A program made the translations under genes and the position numbers. From NCBI RefSeq assembly GCF_022985175.1, contig NC_066891.1:3256515-3320514 (forward strand): a stretch of DNA of 64,000 bases, read 5' to 3'. The stretch is from Labeo rohita. Lineage: Eukaryota; Chordata; Actinopteri; Cypriniformes; Cyprinidae. Under the pieces are notes generated by a model. It had not been told where the DNA came from, did not search any database, and saw nothing but the letters and a program-made list of their open reading frames with translations. Shown here piece after piece: positions 1 to 10,624 of the stretch; the stretch's first letter is position 1, and each line of letters opens with the position of its first letter.

Positions 1-2
1 TG

Positions 3-2516
3 ATGGCCCACGTGCTGGACACACCTCTAGTGACGGTATGGGCAGCTAAAATGGCGCTCCTTCATGCCGCGGCGGCTACCCCGGAGTCAAGTCAAGACAC
101 AGAGTCAAGCCAGGTCACAGCTGTGCCCCACGAGTCAAGCCAGGTCACAGCTGTGCCCCACGAGTCAAGCCAGGTCACAGCTGTGCCCCACGAGTCAAGC
201 CAGGTCACAGCTGTGCCCCACGAGTCAAGCCAGGTCACAGCTGTGCCCCACGAGTCAAGCCAGGTCACAGCTGTGCCCCACGAGTCAAGCCAGGTCACAG
301 CTGTTCCCCACGAGTCAAGCCAAGTCACAGTCATTCTCCACGAGTCAAGTCACGCTACAGCTGTCGTTCCTGAGTCAAGCCATGTTGTTCCTGAGTCAAG
401 TCACGTTACCGCTGTTGTTCCAGAGCCAAGTCAAGCTTCGGCCGCTGCTCCGGAGTCAAGTCAGGCTACAGCTCAAGCTCCCAAGTCCAGTCAAGCTCCC
501 AAGTCCAGTCAAGCTCCCAAGTCCAGCAACGTCAAGCCAGCGCCCGCTAACGTCACGTCTGTCAAGCCAGCGCCCGCTAACACCACGTCTGTCAAGCCAC
601 AGCCTGCTCAGGACATCTCCGTCAGGTCACAGTCTGTTCACGTCATGTCTTCTGCTCCTGAGTCTGCACCCATCATGGCCGCCCTTCCTGAGGCGGTCGT
701 TCCTGAGTCAAGCAACGTCACAGCCGTGGTTCCTGAGTCAAGTAAAGTCATTGATCTTCACAAGCCAGTTCAAGTCACCGCTGGTCTTCACATGTCAGAT
801 CAAGTCACTGCTGATCTCCATGAGCCAAGTCAAGTCACCGTTGATCTCCATGAGTCAAATCAGGTCACTACTGATCTTCACGAATCAGGTCAAGTCACAG
901 CCGATCTCCATGAACCAGGTCAAGCCACAACTGATCTTCACGAGCCAGGTCAGGTTGCTGACGGCCCAGAGTCTAGCCACGTCCCGCCTGACGGCCCAGA
1001 GTCTAGCCACGTCCCGCCTGACGGCCCAGAGTCTAGCCACGTCCCGCCTGACGGCCCAGAGTCTAGCCACGTCCCGCCTGACGGCCCAGAGTCTAGCCAC
1101 GTCCCGCCTGACGGCCCAGAGTCTAGCCACGTCCCGCCTGACGGCCCAGAGTCTAGCCACGTCCCGCCTGACGGCCCAGAGTCTAGCCACGTCCCGCCTG
1201 ACCGCCCAGAGCCCCGTCACGTCTCGTCTATTTGTCCAGAACCTCACCACATCTCGTCTGACCGCCCAGAGTCAAGTCACATTATGTCGGCCAGTGTGAT
1301 GACGATCACCATTCTCAGTATGTGGGCCGCACATTACACTCCAGAGGTCACATCTGTTCTCAAGTCTGCTCCAGAGCTCCCGTCTGATCTCAAATCTGCT
1401 CCAGAGCTCCCCTCACTTGGAGAAGCCATGCCAATGCCTCCTGAGGTGTCAGCCTTGGCTGTAGATCCTCCCACGGAGGCGGCATCCCTCTACAACCTCT
1501 CTGCTTCTCCCCTTATTCTGTCTGCCTCCTCTGTCTCTGCTGTACCTAGGTCCCAGGCCATAATGCGGTTTCCTGCTCCAGAGCTCCCGGAGGTCCCGTC
1601 TGGTCTCAAGTCTGCTCCGGAGGTCCCGTCTGGTCTCAAGTCTGCTCCGGAGGCCTTCCCTGTCGGAGAAGCCGCGCCAATGCCTCCTGAGGTGTCAGCT
1701 TCGGCTGTGGATCCTCCTAGGGAGGCGGCGTTATCCTGTGGTCTCTCTGCTTCTCCCCTTATTCTCTCTGCCTCCTCTATCCCTGCTCTCCCCAGGTCCC
1801 AGTCCATGACACAGGTTCCTTCTCAGCCCTGGAGGGCCCTGGCGCCTCCTGTTCCGCCCTGGAGGGCTCCTGCGCCTCCTGCTCCGCCTCCGCCCTGGAG
1901 GGCTCCTGCGCCTCCTCCTCCGCCTTCGGCTCCGCCCTGGAGGGCTCCTGCACCTCCTCCTCCGCCTTCGGCTCCGCCCTGGAGGGCTCCTGCGCCTCCT
2001 GATCCGCCTCCGCCCTGGAGGGCTCCTGCGCCTCCTGATCCGCCTCCGCCCTGGAGGGCTCCTGCTCCGCCTCCGCCCTGGAGGGCTCCTCCTCCGCCTC
2101 CGCCCTGGAGGGCTCCTGCTCCGCCCTGGAGGGTACTTGCTCTGTCGGTCCTGCCTCAATCACTGGGCCCCCCACATGGACCTGGCCCTCCAGCCCTTGC
2201 CCTGTCTCGCTCCCACCCCACCGCTCCCCTGGACTGTTGTTCCCTTAGAGCGTCTGGAAGCCGCTCCTTGGGGGGGGGCTATGTCACGAATCTGGTCGGT
2301 GTCCCGCTGTCCGCCCGCCACCAGATGTCACTCTCACCCCATCATTACACGCTGACTCTTGTACCACTCCCCGGACTACATCTCCCGCCATGCATCACGC
2401 TGATTGCGTCTATTCATGTGACCAATCAGCAGCTCTATAAAAACCCCGGACTTTCCCCATGCAAACCACGGAGTATTGTGAGTTGTTATTGTGTTCTTTT
2501 GTTTAGCGTTTCCTAG
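3..2516 (+). CDS. Gag-like low-complexity protein of the LTR element (partial)
   Basis: An 837-codon open frame runs from the window edge into the 3' LTR. The true stop may lie earlier, since a frame crossing the polypurine tract is probably fortuitous at its end. From the N-terminus it has about 8 copies of a 10-residue unit HESSQVTAVP (roughly 120-340), a Ser/Pro/Val-rich stretch, 8 copies of GPESSHVPPD (about 958-1205), a GLKSAPE repeat, and a Trp-Arg-Ala-Pro repeat (about 1835-2140). It aligns in order with the C-terminal part of the frame at 34277-36736. I infer it to be the variable C-terminal region of a Gag-like protein. No zinc knuckle or enzyme motif is present. Open frames on the opposite strand here are mirror images of the repeats. 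Confidence 0.55.
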   Translation: MAHVLDTPLVTVWAAKMALLHAAAATPESSQDTESSQVTAVPHESSQVTAVPHESSQVTAVPHESSQVTAVPHESSQVTAVPHESSQVTAVPHESSQVTAVPHESSQVTVILHESSHATAVVPESSHVVPESSHVTAVVPEPSQASAAAPESSQATAQAPKSSQAPKSSQAPKSSNVKPAPANVTSVKPAPANTTSVKPQPAQDISVRSQSVHVMSSAPESAPIMAALPEAVVPESSNVTAVVPESSKVIDLHKPVQVTAGLHMSDQVTADLHEPSQVTVDLHESNQVTTDLHESGQVTADLHEPGQATTDLHEPGQVADGPESSHVPPDGPESSHVPPDGPESSHVPPDGPESSHVPPDGPESSHVPPDGPESSHVPPDGPESSHVPPDGPESSHVPPDRPEPRHVSSICPEPHHISSDRPESSHIMSASVMTITILSMWAAHYTPEVTSVLKSAPELPSDLKSAPELPSLGEAMPMPPEVSALAVDPPTEAASLYNLSASPLILSASSVSAVPRSQAIMRFPAPELPEVPSGLKSAPEVPSGLKSAPEAFPVGEAAPMPPEVSASAVDPPREAALSCGLSASPLILSASSIPALPRSQSMTQVPSQPWRALAPPVPPWRAPAPPAPPPPWRAPAPPPPPSAPPWRAPAPPPPPSAPPWRAPAPPDPPPPWRAPAPPDPPPPWRAPAPPPPWRAPPPPPPWRAPAPPWRVLALSVLPQSLGPPHGPGPPALALSRSHPTAPLDCCSLRASGSRSLGGGYVTNLVGVPLSARHQMSLSPHHYTLTLVPLPGLHLPPCITLIASIHVTNQQLYKNPGLSPCKPRSIVSCYCVLLFSVS
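120..310 (+). repeat. 30-bp coding minisatellite, about 7 near-identical units
   Basis: Units begin CACGAGTCAAGCCAGGTCAC and are 30 bp long, so each adds ten codons and keeps the frame. The last copies diverge (GTTCCC for GTGCCC, then TCATTCTC). It lies inside the Gag-like frame of the LTR element. Confidence 0.9.
958..1205 (+). repeat. Second 30-bp coding minisatellite, 8 units
   Basis: Eight units of 30 bp beginning GACGGCCCAGAGTCTAGCCA, essentially identical, encode GPESSHVPPD. A related array (GPESSHAPPD type) occurs at about 34760-34945 in the second LTR element. This points to repeated expansion of the same module in the family. Confidence 0.9.
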
Positions 2517-2807
2517 TTCCCAGTGTTTATTCCCCTCGCCTGGCTCCCCGTTCTCGACTGTACTGCCGCCTGCCTTTTCGGACTATCGCTCTTGTTTTTT
2601 GGTTTATTCTCCTAGCCCAGCCCCTTACGGATTACGTTTGCCACGGATCGACCCTCGCCTGTTTCACGGACTTCTATTGTGCATCGCCTACGTTAAACCT
2701 GTCTGCTATTGTTGTTTGACCCTGCCTGTACGACCATGTCTTTGTCTCGTCCCAATAAAAGCTCGCAAGTGGATCCGCTCGCCTCTCGCCTCTCTCTCCC
2801 CGTAACA
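2282..2807 (+). repeat. 3' LTR (526 bp) of the first LTR element
   Basis: TG...CA termini, a TATA box at 2436-2443, AATAAA at 2754-2759 and an adjoining polypurine tract upstream define it. The first ~60 bp and the last ~50 bp resemble the LTRs at 33206-33644 and 36482-36920 read on the minus strand. The middle is longer and diverged. Confidence 0.85.
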
Positions 2808-3961
2808 TTTAAACAGTATGTCTTTGTTGTTCCATATATAATATTTGTTGGGCGAAAAGTTATGCTTGAAAATAAGAGACCATGAAAGGAAGGCCTGGCG
2901 GTGAAAGGATGACATTTTTATCGGGACTTTATCAATATTGTAATTACAGGTTAAGAAAAAGCTCAACCCACCCAGTTTTGACAGAATATGACAGGGTATG
3001 ACATTCCAAATAGAATTAGGGTTTTTAAAGAAATGTTTTAACCAATTTACTTTAAAAGTATTATTAAGAGTACAGAAATCAATAAAATTTAATCCACCCT
3101 TTTCATAGTCATTTGTTAGAACAGATTTCTTCACATGATGAGTTCTGTTTTTCCATAAGAAGTTAAAGAGTAGCTTGTCAATCTCAGTAATATGTTTTTT
3201 GGTCACATACAGAGATAGAGCTGGATATGTCAACCGTGATAAACCTTCTGCCTTAGACAGTAGGGTTCTGCCTCTGAGGGAGAGATCCCGTAACAGCCAT
3301 TGGTTCAGCTTTTTTTTAGTTCTTTGAATAATAGGGTTGAAGTTCAATGAAGCCCTTTTTTGTTGGTCCTTGGTAATTGTGATACCTAAGTGAACAAGTT
3401 CATTTTTGATTGGAATACTACAAATGGAAGATTTCATGCAGTCCTTAATGGACATGATTTCACACTTATTGATATTCAGCCTTAAGCCAGAGGCCATGGA
3501 AAATTTTTCTATAGTATTTATTGCAACAGAGACTTGATTTTCATCTCTAAGAAAGAGAGTGGTATCGTCCGCCAGTTGAGATATAATAAGCTCTCTACCT
3601 AATATATTGATGCCGTTTATTTCACTTGATTTAATGTGATCAGACAAAAGCTGGGCTACCAATAGAAAGAGGTAAGGCGAAGCCGGGCACCCTTTTCGGA
3701 TGCCTCTAGAGACATTGAATCTGGGAGACATACCACCTGTTAGTCTAATTGAGCTATTACTATTGTTATATAGACTTTTAATAGCTGAGGAAAAAAAAAA
3801 CACCAAAACCGAATTTTTTAAGAGACTGTAAAATGAATGGATGTTCAACGGTGTCAAATGCTACAAACAGCATGAGTCCACCCTCCTCTACCATTTCTGG
3901 GTAATCTAAAATATCTAAAATGAGCCTAATGTTATTTCCTATATGCCTTTTGTTCATGAAG
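2808..3961 (-). mobile_element. LINE remnant (Tx1/L1-type reverse transcriptase fragment)
   Basis: The minus strand encodes a reverse transcriptase fragment. The palm motif LADD lies near 3550-3575, preceded by a GIRKGCPASPYLF block (about 3680-3715) and followed by an ASGLRLNINK block (about 3460-3495) and LINE thumb-like sequence (the GGLNFIDF and W-rich stretch). This order is typical of the L1/Tx1 clade. The frame breaks near 3840-3870: upstream residues (RHIGNNIRLILDIL, about 3905-3945) are in another frame. The 3' side is cut by the LTR element at 2807 and the 5' side ends near 3961, where the receptor-gene duplicate begins. It is non-functional. Confidence 0.8.
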
Positions 3962-4586
3962 GTGTTGCAACAAACTTGTGGCGTGTTGTGCTGTAAAGTT
4001 GCGTCATGAGGGGAGGTGCGTGAGGGCGGACCTGACAGAGAGCACCGAGTCTAAGCTTATATGCAGCAAAAATATAACGCAATAAAAAGTAATATACAAC
4101 TGTAGTCGTGAACTAGAAAAGAAAAGTATGTCAAAACAAACTTTCATGTAGACCTGACAAAATATTGCCGAAAAGCGCGGAATATAATCGATTGATACCC
4201 GGATTGCTGTGTGCGGACTGATCTTGAGGGCTCACAATAATCAGAAACTCACTTGAGCATCTTTGTTGTTTGGTTGATTTGGAACAGATGCCACAGAACT
4301 TCAAATATGATCATCCTCATATTATTATTTATATGTTTGTATTATTTGTGTGTTTGTTTTAATTAATTGTTTTATGTAGTTTGTAATTTTTTATTATTTA
4401 TAACTTTTGATTTACTTTAAATGAAAATAATGAACTTATTTTACATTTTTTTTTCTAAACTATTTACCATCTAAAGCATTAACCTTGTGCATATGCATTT
4501 TAATCTAAATCATGAAAATCCATATATATTTATTACAGTTATTTATAAGAATTCATTCACAGTTTTGTTCTCGTTGTCCATTACAG
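3962..4586 (+). repeat. Duplicated intronic block upstream of receptor copy A
   Basis: From about 3962 this stretch matches 9145-9202 plus 9709-10338 upstream of copy B, including the GTGGCGTGTTGTG and GCTCACAATAATCAGAAACTC-like segments. In copy B a hAT-like element interrupts it. The left border coincides with the LINE remnant, so that insertion or rearrangement defines the break. Confidence 0.75.
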
Positions 4587-5056
4587 AGCCTCCACTCAGT
4601 ACCATCAACCCAGAAAAAACATCTTCTGCCAAGTACAGTGACTCTACTGCAGGAATAAGTGCAGTTACTGTGTGCATCGTTTTAGTGGTCCTCGCTTTAG
4701 CGGTCATCCTTGGAGCTGTCATTTATTGGAAACACAAAAAGGCAAGTATCATTGTCTTATGATGTCTTATGACATTGAAAATAGATTTTAAAAGAATTTA
4801 ATTTATTTTAAAAGAAAAATGTCTTCATTAGTAAGAAACAAATGCTGGATTTAATCCAGCAAATATTTAGCAGGATGATTGTAACCCTAAAGTAGTTATA
4901 GTTTAATTATACTTTAATGTAATTGTGTTTTTTTTTGTTTTTGTTTTTGTTTTTATTAACTTACAGGCAAATAAAACACACAAAGCGCCCCAGGAGTCAG
5001 ACACTGAAGCCAGCATGAGGCACAGATCCCAAAGAGATTTTGCAAGTTACTTATAG
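4587..5056 (+). CDS. CD2/SLAM-like receptor copy A, transmembrane and tail exons only
   Basis: Two coding exons are visible: 4587-4741 (155 nt) and 4967-5056 (90 nt, ending TAG). The first, behind the acceptor TTACAG, encodes a Ser/Thr-rich stalk (PPLSTINPEKTSS) and a hydrophobic membrane span rich in Val, Leu and Ile, followed by WKHKK. The second encodes a short polar tail (KAPQESDTEAS...SYL) with no ITIM or ITSM tyrosine motif. The donor is GC rather than GT (AAG|GCAAGT) and the reading frame supports it. Copy B has the same architecture. No signal-peptide or Ig exon is found upstream; either those exons lie left of the window or the LINE/LTR insertions removed them. An AATAAA at 6253-6258 may end the transcript. 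It may be a real gene tail or a pseudogene fragment. Confidence 0.6.
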
Positions 5057-5607
5057 TTACTGTATTATTGCAAGCTCATCCAGTGCAGGACTAAACTGAA
5101 TGGAATAACAAGACAGGTTGACTATAAGGAATCAAAATTTCGTCTCATTCACTGAGGAATGTAACCACTCGTGCTGCCGCTGGGACGCTGGTGCTGTTTT
5201 CCCAAGAGATCCCAGGTGACTAATGCCATTGAGCGGCAGCTACTGGCATAACAGCTGTTAATAGCTGTCAATGCTTATGTGTCTTTGAACTCCACAAGAC
5301 CAGGGTGTCCTGTTCGTCATTTTATGATTTATTTTAGCATGATTATTAGGGCTCCAAGCACTGAAGAATGTCCACTAGATGGAGCCAAAGGTTTAGAAAT
5401 CCTGTTTAATATAATTATTTTGGATCAGTATGAATGGCTAAATAGCTGTTGCTTTTATTTGTAGCACCACTGTAAACTAAAAATACCTCCTTTATGTCAT
5501 ATAATTAGAAATAGGCAATTTGAAAAATACTTATTGATCATTTAACTTATTTTTATTTCATAATTAACTAAATGCACGTTTGTCAAGTTGCCAGACATGA
5601 TTATATA

Positions 5608-5677
<70 letters not shown>

Positions 5678-6360
5678 TGATATAATATATATAGAATAAT
5701 ATTTCTATTCTATAAAGTACATTTCTGTGAAAAGCACACTTATTTTATTTTGGCATATAAAGATATATCAATGGGTAGCTGAATTATTTCCATTTTTAGT
5801 GTTTATACGGAAACTGTAGCACATTCTCTTGTCATTAACTTATCATAAACAATGACAGTGCAAGAGTCAAGCACGTATTTTCATAAGCTGTTTCTTCAAA
5901 CCGACCAGTGGAGATTCAACATTGTTGTATCTGAAAAGCAAATGTTCTTTGTAATATAAGCTGTTTGATTTGGATGGCCAAGATAACTGCCACTTGAGGC
6001 TTTATTTACTATTGTTATTTTATGAATCCTGAGCAGCATTATAAGATGTTTGTATTGTCTGTGCATTCTTTTTGTATTTATTTTATTGATATTTATAATG
6101 TAATGTAAAGTGTTGCTGAAGACATTTAGTGTATATCTTAAAATATTCATACAAAAATTGTCTTCAGATTTAAATGGGTTATGTGAAATTGTCAATTAAT
6201 GGGATTGGAAGTTGAAAGCAGAACCAAAATAGATTAACAATAAAAATGAATTAATAAAATCTTTCATTTCTGTTACAATATGTGTTTTTGCTAAACTGAT
6301 TCTTGTTATGTAACAACAGAAATTAAACATACACAGAGAAAAACATTTGCATCTCATAAT
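5057..6360 (+). other. 3' UTR and flank of copy A
   Basis: This stretch aligns with 11300-12530 downstream of copy B, so the duplication covers the 3' UTR and flank. It holds a (TA)n microsatellite (about 5601-5683), absent at that place in copy B, and an AATAAA at 6253-6258. No coding frame is convincing. Confidence 0.6.
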
Positions 6361-6840
6361 TCTCCTCCAACTTTAAAATCGTCTGATATTATTGTTTTAC
6401 CTTTTTTTGTAAAGCGCGTTTGACTTTCTTCACATGTTCACTGCGCGAACACTGGGTCGGTACTATGTCACGCGTGACTTTTCCAATATGACTACGTGCA
6501 AGGTCGAGCTAATGCAAGACAACTATTTGTGGTTAAAAAGTACATCGTTTTTTTTGTTTTTTAAATGACCAGTTGTTTGGCTAGATAAGACCCTTGTTAT
6601 TTGACTGGGATCATGTTGAGCCCTTTAAAGCTGCATTTAAAATTGCAATTTGGACCTTCGACCCACTGGCCACTGTTAGTCCACTATATAGAGAAAAATC
6701 CTGGAATGTTTTCCCCAAAACCTTTATTTCTTTTTGACTTACAAAAGAAAAACATGAACATCTTAGTTGACATAGGAGTAGGTAAATTAAAAGGAAATTT
6801 ATTCTGGAAGTTAACTAATTCCTTAATAAAATAAAGGCTG
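6361..6840 (+). mobile_element. Truncated inverted-repeat DNA element, relative of 62910-63726
   Basis: Segments such as CACTGGGTCGGTACT-like (about 6449), GGCTAGATAAGACCCTT (about 6578) and GAGAAAAATCCTGGAATG (about 6690) occur in the same order as in the longer element at 62910-63726. The left terminus is lost or diverged. It is non-coding. Confidence 0.6.
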
Positions 6841-6898
6841 AATCAAGTGAGTAAAATCAAGTTTTATTAAAGAAACTTGAAAATTGGAAAAAAGAAAA

Positions 6899-7205
6899 TG
6901 AAAATTCTGTTATCATTTACTCATCCTCAAGTTGCTCCAAACCTGTATGAATTTCCTTTTTCTGCTGAACATAAAAGTGGATATTTTTAAGAATGTGGGT
7001 AATTAAACAGTTGTTGGTCCCCACTGATTTCCATAGTATTTTTTCCATACTGAGGAAGTCAAAGGGGATCAGAAACTGATGGTTAAACACATTCTTCAAA
7101 ACACTGTGTTCAGCAGAAGAAAGAAATTCATACAGGTTTGGAGAAACTTGAGGATGAATTAATGATGACAGAATTTTCTTTTTTGGGTGAACTACCCCTT
7201 TAAGT
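6899..7205. mobile_element. Foldback MITE
   Basis: The left arm (ACTCATCCTCAAGTTGCTCC, about 6919) and right arm (GAGAAACTTGAGGATGAATT, about 7140) are inverted copies of about 55 bp. The outer end GGGTGAACTACCCCTTTAA is typical of a repeat found across cyprinid genomes. Relatives lie at about 40705-40968 and, in part, at 19770-19960 and 52370-52520. Confidence 0.7.
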
Positions 7206-8303
7206 GCCATGCAAAAAACAACAACAATGAACCATTCTTGTATGTCTATTTATTAAATGAAAATGTAAATTTTTTTTTTTTTTTAATTTCATGTTTCATG
7301 TAATAAATTATGAATTCCTTTTAATTTTAAGTGGCATATCTAGTCCTCCATAGTAGCCTGTAACATTGCAGCACTAGCAGGAAAGTGCAGGTGAGTGAAA
7401 CAATGCACACAAATGTAAACAAAAATAAAAATGTGACCCTCTTTTGGTTATGTTGCACTCATTTTTTTAATGCTACAATTTTTGTTTGCTATTCGGGTAA
7501 CCACCACAAGATGGCAGATGGTGTTTGATCATTCTTATGCTTTCAAAAACCTGACGTAATCTGCTTTTAGTCACCCTGGACGACCCCATAATTTTGCCTG
7601 ATTATGAGAACATACACAAGCTGTTTAGAAGACAAAAAACCACAAATGTAAAGAGCATATATTTAGTATAAAAAAATAAATGCCTCTAATACACAAAACA
7701 ATATACAATTAAAAAACTTCTAGTTCAGTGATCATTGAAAAATTCATTATTTTTTTAAAATAAAAATATCTGGTCGAGCAAATGGTACAATAGCCCATGT
7801 GAAATGAAATCAAAGCTTAAGTTGGTTTGTCGTTGCGTCATCGTCAGTTTTAAGAGGAAGGAACCAAACTGACAATATATTTATTTTAAACCAAACTATG
7901 TTTCACATTTTCTGAATGAATGAAATAAATAAATGCATAAACTTATTTGTTAACATTATCTGTTAAGATTTGATTGATTTTAATCATTTTAACATTAATT
8001 TATAATTGTTTCAGTATATTCTAAACCACTTCCCATTCCCTTACTGAGAACTTTTAGGTGCCAAATGTATTATTTCAAGAGTTAGTCACTGAAATATCAT
8101 TTCCCAAGCTGAATATTCTTGAAAGCACATCTGGTTTGGTGTCTGTGGTGGTGTGATGTTTGTGGGCGTGGGTAAGCAAGCAGTTCCAAATTGTCTTACT
8201 TTCCATCACCACGTGAGTTGGGTATTCGCGTTGGTGATAGATTAAGACTACAGTTCATCCGGTTAAGTTATAACAGTATTAAATTGTTTTATAGATATCG
8301 AAT
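7206..8303. other. 5' flank of receptor copy B
   Basis: AT-rich DNA without a credible exon. It should hold the promoter of copy B, but I cannot point to a convincing TATA box or other core element. Confidence 0.4.
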
Positions 8304-10586
8304 ATGATACTTTTCGTTGTATTAACGTGTTGCATTGGTAAGTCTGAATTTTGACATCTGTGCTCTAGCGGGTTAATTTATACTTGTTACATTTGATTTG
8401 AAGATCGGTCAACTTTACTCGCACACTGTATATATTTACAATGAATACTTTTTAAAGGCATTGCTGCTGGTGCTGCTGTTGCTACTGCTGCTGGTGATGT
8501 TGAAGATGATGATGATGATGAAATTGAGTCGCTAGCGGTGCTTGAAGGAGGAAACCTCACCATCTCTATTCACATTGAGAAGTGGGACGAAAACCCACAG
8601 ATTTTACTTTTCCGTCGCAAAGAATCCTCGAAGGAACTGATAGCGCAGATAATCTGCCATAACGGAGATTGTGAACAGAAGTGGAGATCCGAAGTTTCAC
8701 TTAAATCCGATGGGGAGAATGTGTCACTGAGCCTGATAAACGTCAACTACAACCAAACAGGGGTTTACGAAGTCCGCAAACCGAGCAGCAAATGGCACGG
8801 AAACAAGATTTACAATGTTTCTGTTCATCGTAAGTGTTATTCTAGCATGTCGCATTGTCTTTGATTGTCTAGAGTATCGCGCACTGTCTTACGAAATGCG
8901 TTGTAGTAGTTGCATCATTATAACTTCGCAGGACAGCAAGAGGACAGTCGCATATATTTTGCCAGTTATGATAAATAATTGTTCATTTTGAGCCATTCTG
9001 AAGTATACGGGCATTTAAAAACTTAGGAAAGCATAAAATGAAGGATATTTGTGCATATTTAGCCGCATAAGTAGAATAACGAAGAAAGTTATGATTCAAC
9101 ACAATCAATGACTGAACTCAAGTAACCTATGTGGCGTGTTGTGTTGCGACAAACTTGTGGCGTGTTGTGCTGTAAAGTTGCGTCATGAGGGGAGGTGCGT
9201 GATAGTGATGGGTCGTTCTTGAACGGTTCGTTCATTTTGAACAAATCTTTAATGTGACTCGGGACGAACGAGTCGTCTCGGGGAGTGATTCGTTCAGTCG
9301 CGCATGCGCAACATCCTATTAGGTTCTGTACTGGAATTAGTTCACTTGTTTCGAGTCTTCGGGTATTTAGAGTCATTCGTTCACCATATGGGGCTGTCAG
9401 GTGATAAACGAAGGACTCAAACCAGAAAACTTGTCAGATAATAGGTGAGGTGAGCTAATCATAGACTAAAAACTCAGGAAAACAATGAATTAATCTTTTT
9501 TGTTTCTTATAGCATTATAGTTTTGTTTTGTTTTAAGTGTGATCAAAGTCTGTGTAAGCAGTAGATGTGTTAGGGAGGTAACAGGTAACATTTTAATTAT
9601 ATTTTGGTAAAAGGAATGAAATTAACGAAATGACTCGAAAAAAGATTCGTTCATTTTGCTGAACGAGACTCAAAGGTCCGAGTCGGTAAAATGATCCGAA
9701 CTTTACTAGTGCCTGAGCGCGGACTTGACAGAGAGCACCGAGTCGAAACTGACTTACAGTAGCTCTACTACGTTGTTTTGTTATTCTGTACAACAGATTA
9801 CTCAAGCTTATGCACCAAAATATGACGCAAGCAACAACTGTAGTCGTGAACTAGAAAAGGAAAGATCGTCAAAACAAACTTTCATGTAGACCTGACAAAA
9901 TGTTGCCGTTTAAGTGCGGATATTAATCGATTAATATCCGAATTGCTGTGTGCAGACTGATCTTGAGGGCTCACAAATAATCAGAAACTCACTTGAGCAT
10001 CTTTGTTATTTGGGTGATTTAGAACAGGGGATTTTAATCTAAGATACCACAGAACTTCAAATATGATGATCCTCATATTACTTGTATGTGTGTTTGTTTT
10101 AATTGTTTTATGTAGTTTATAATATTTTATTATTTATAACTTTTGATTCACTTTAAATGAAAATAATGAACTTATTTTACATTGCTTTTCTCTAAACTAT
10201 TTACCATCTAAAGCATTAACCTAGTACTCCTCCCCTTGTGCATATGCATTTTAACCTAAATTGTGAAAATCTGTGTATATTTATTACAGTTATTTGTAAG
10301 AATTCACTCACAGTTTTTGTTCTCGTTGTCCATTACAGAGCCTCCACTCAGTACCATCAACCCAGAAAAAACATCTTCTGCCAAGTACAGTGACTCTACT
10401 GCAGGGATAAGTGTAGGTGCTGTGGGCGTTGTTTTAGTGGTCCTCGCTTTAGTGGTCATCATTGGCGCTGTCATTTATTCGAAACGCAAAAGGCAAGTAT
10501 CATTGCAGAGCAATTTATCTTAACCTGTCTTATATGTCTTAAAATTCATTGAAAATAGAATTTTTAAAAGAAATTCCGCTGATTTG

Positions 10587-10624
<38 letters not shown>

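Larger units (their letters stand above)
1..2807 (+). mobile_element. Non-autonomous LTR retrotransposon, 3' part with 3' LTR
   Basis: The element enters from the left edge, so its 5' LTR is not visible. The internal region carries a long Gag-like low-complexity reading frame. It ends in a G-rich polypurine tract (about 2264-2279) directly before an LTR of 526 bp (2282-2807) that starts TGTCACGAAT and ends GTAACA, i.e. TG...CA. The LTR has a TATA box (TATAAAAA, 2436-2443) and a polyadenylation signal (AATAAA, 2754-2759). No reverse transcriptase, integrase or protease is seen, so mobilisation would need a helper. The same family, in a different subtype with a 439-bp LTR, is inserted complete at 33206-36920 on the other strand. 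It has landed inside a LINE remnant that continues at 2808. Confidence 0.85.

Noticed and set aside
120..1205. Regular 30-bp direct repeats that could suggest a CRISPR array
   Set aside because: The repeats are contiguous with no unique spacers, they code in frame, and the context is a vertebrate LTR element.
92..2175. Open frames on the minus strand of the first LTR element (TWLDSWGTAV and SPPGR types)
   Set aside because: They are mirror images of the coding repeats. A repeat unit divisible by three keeps all frames open.
9089..9805. Two minus-strand open frames around the hAT-like element in copy B
   Set aside because: They overlap the non-autonomous element and its flanks and have no transposase motif.
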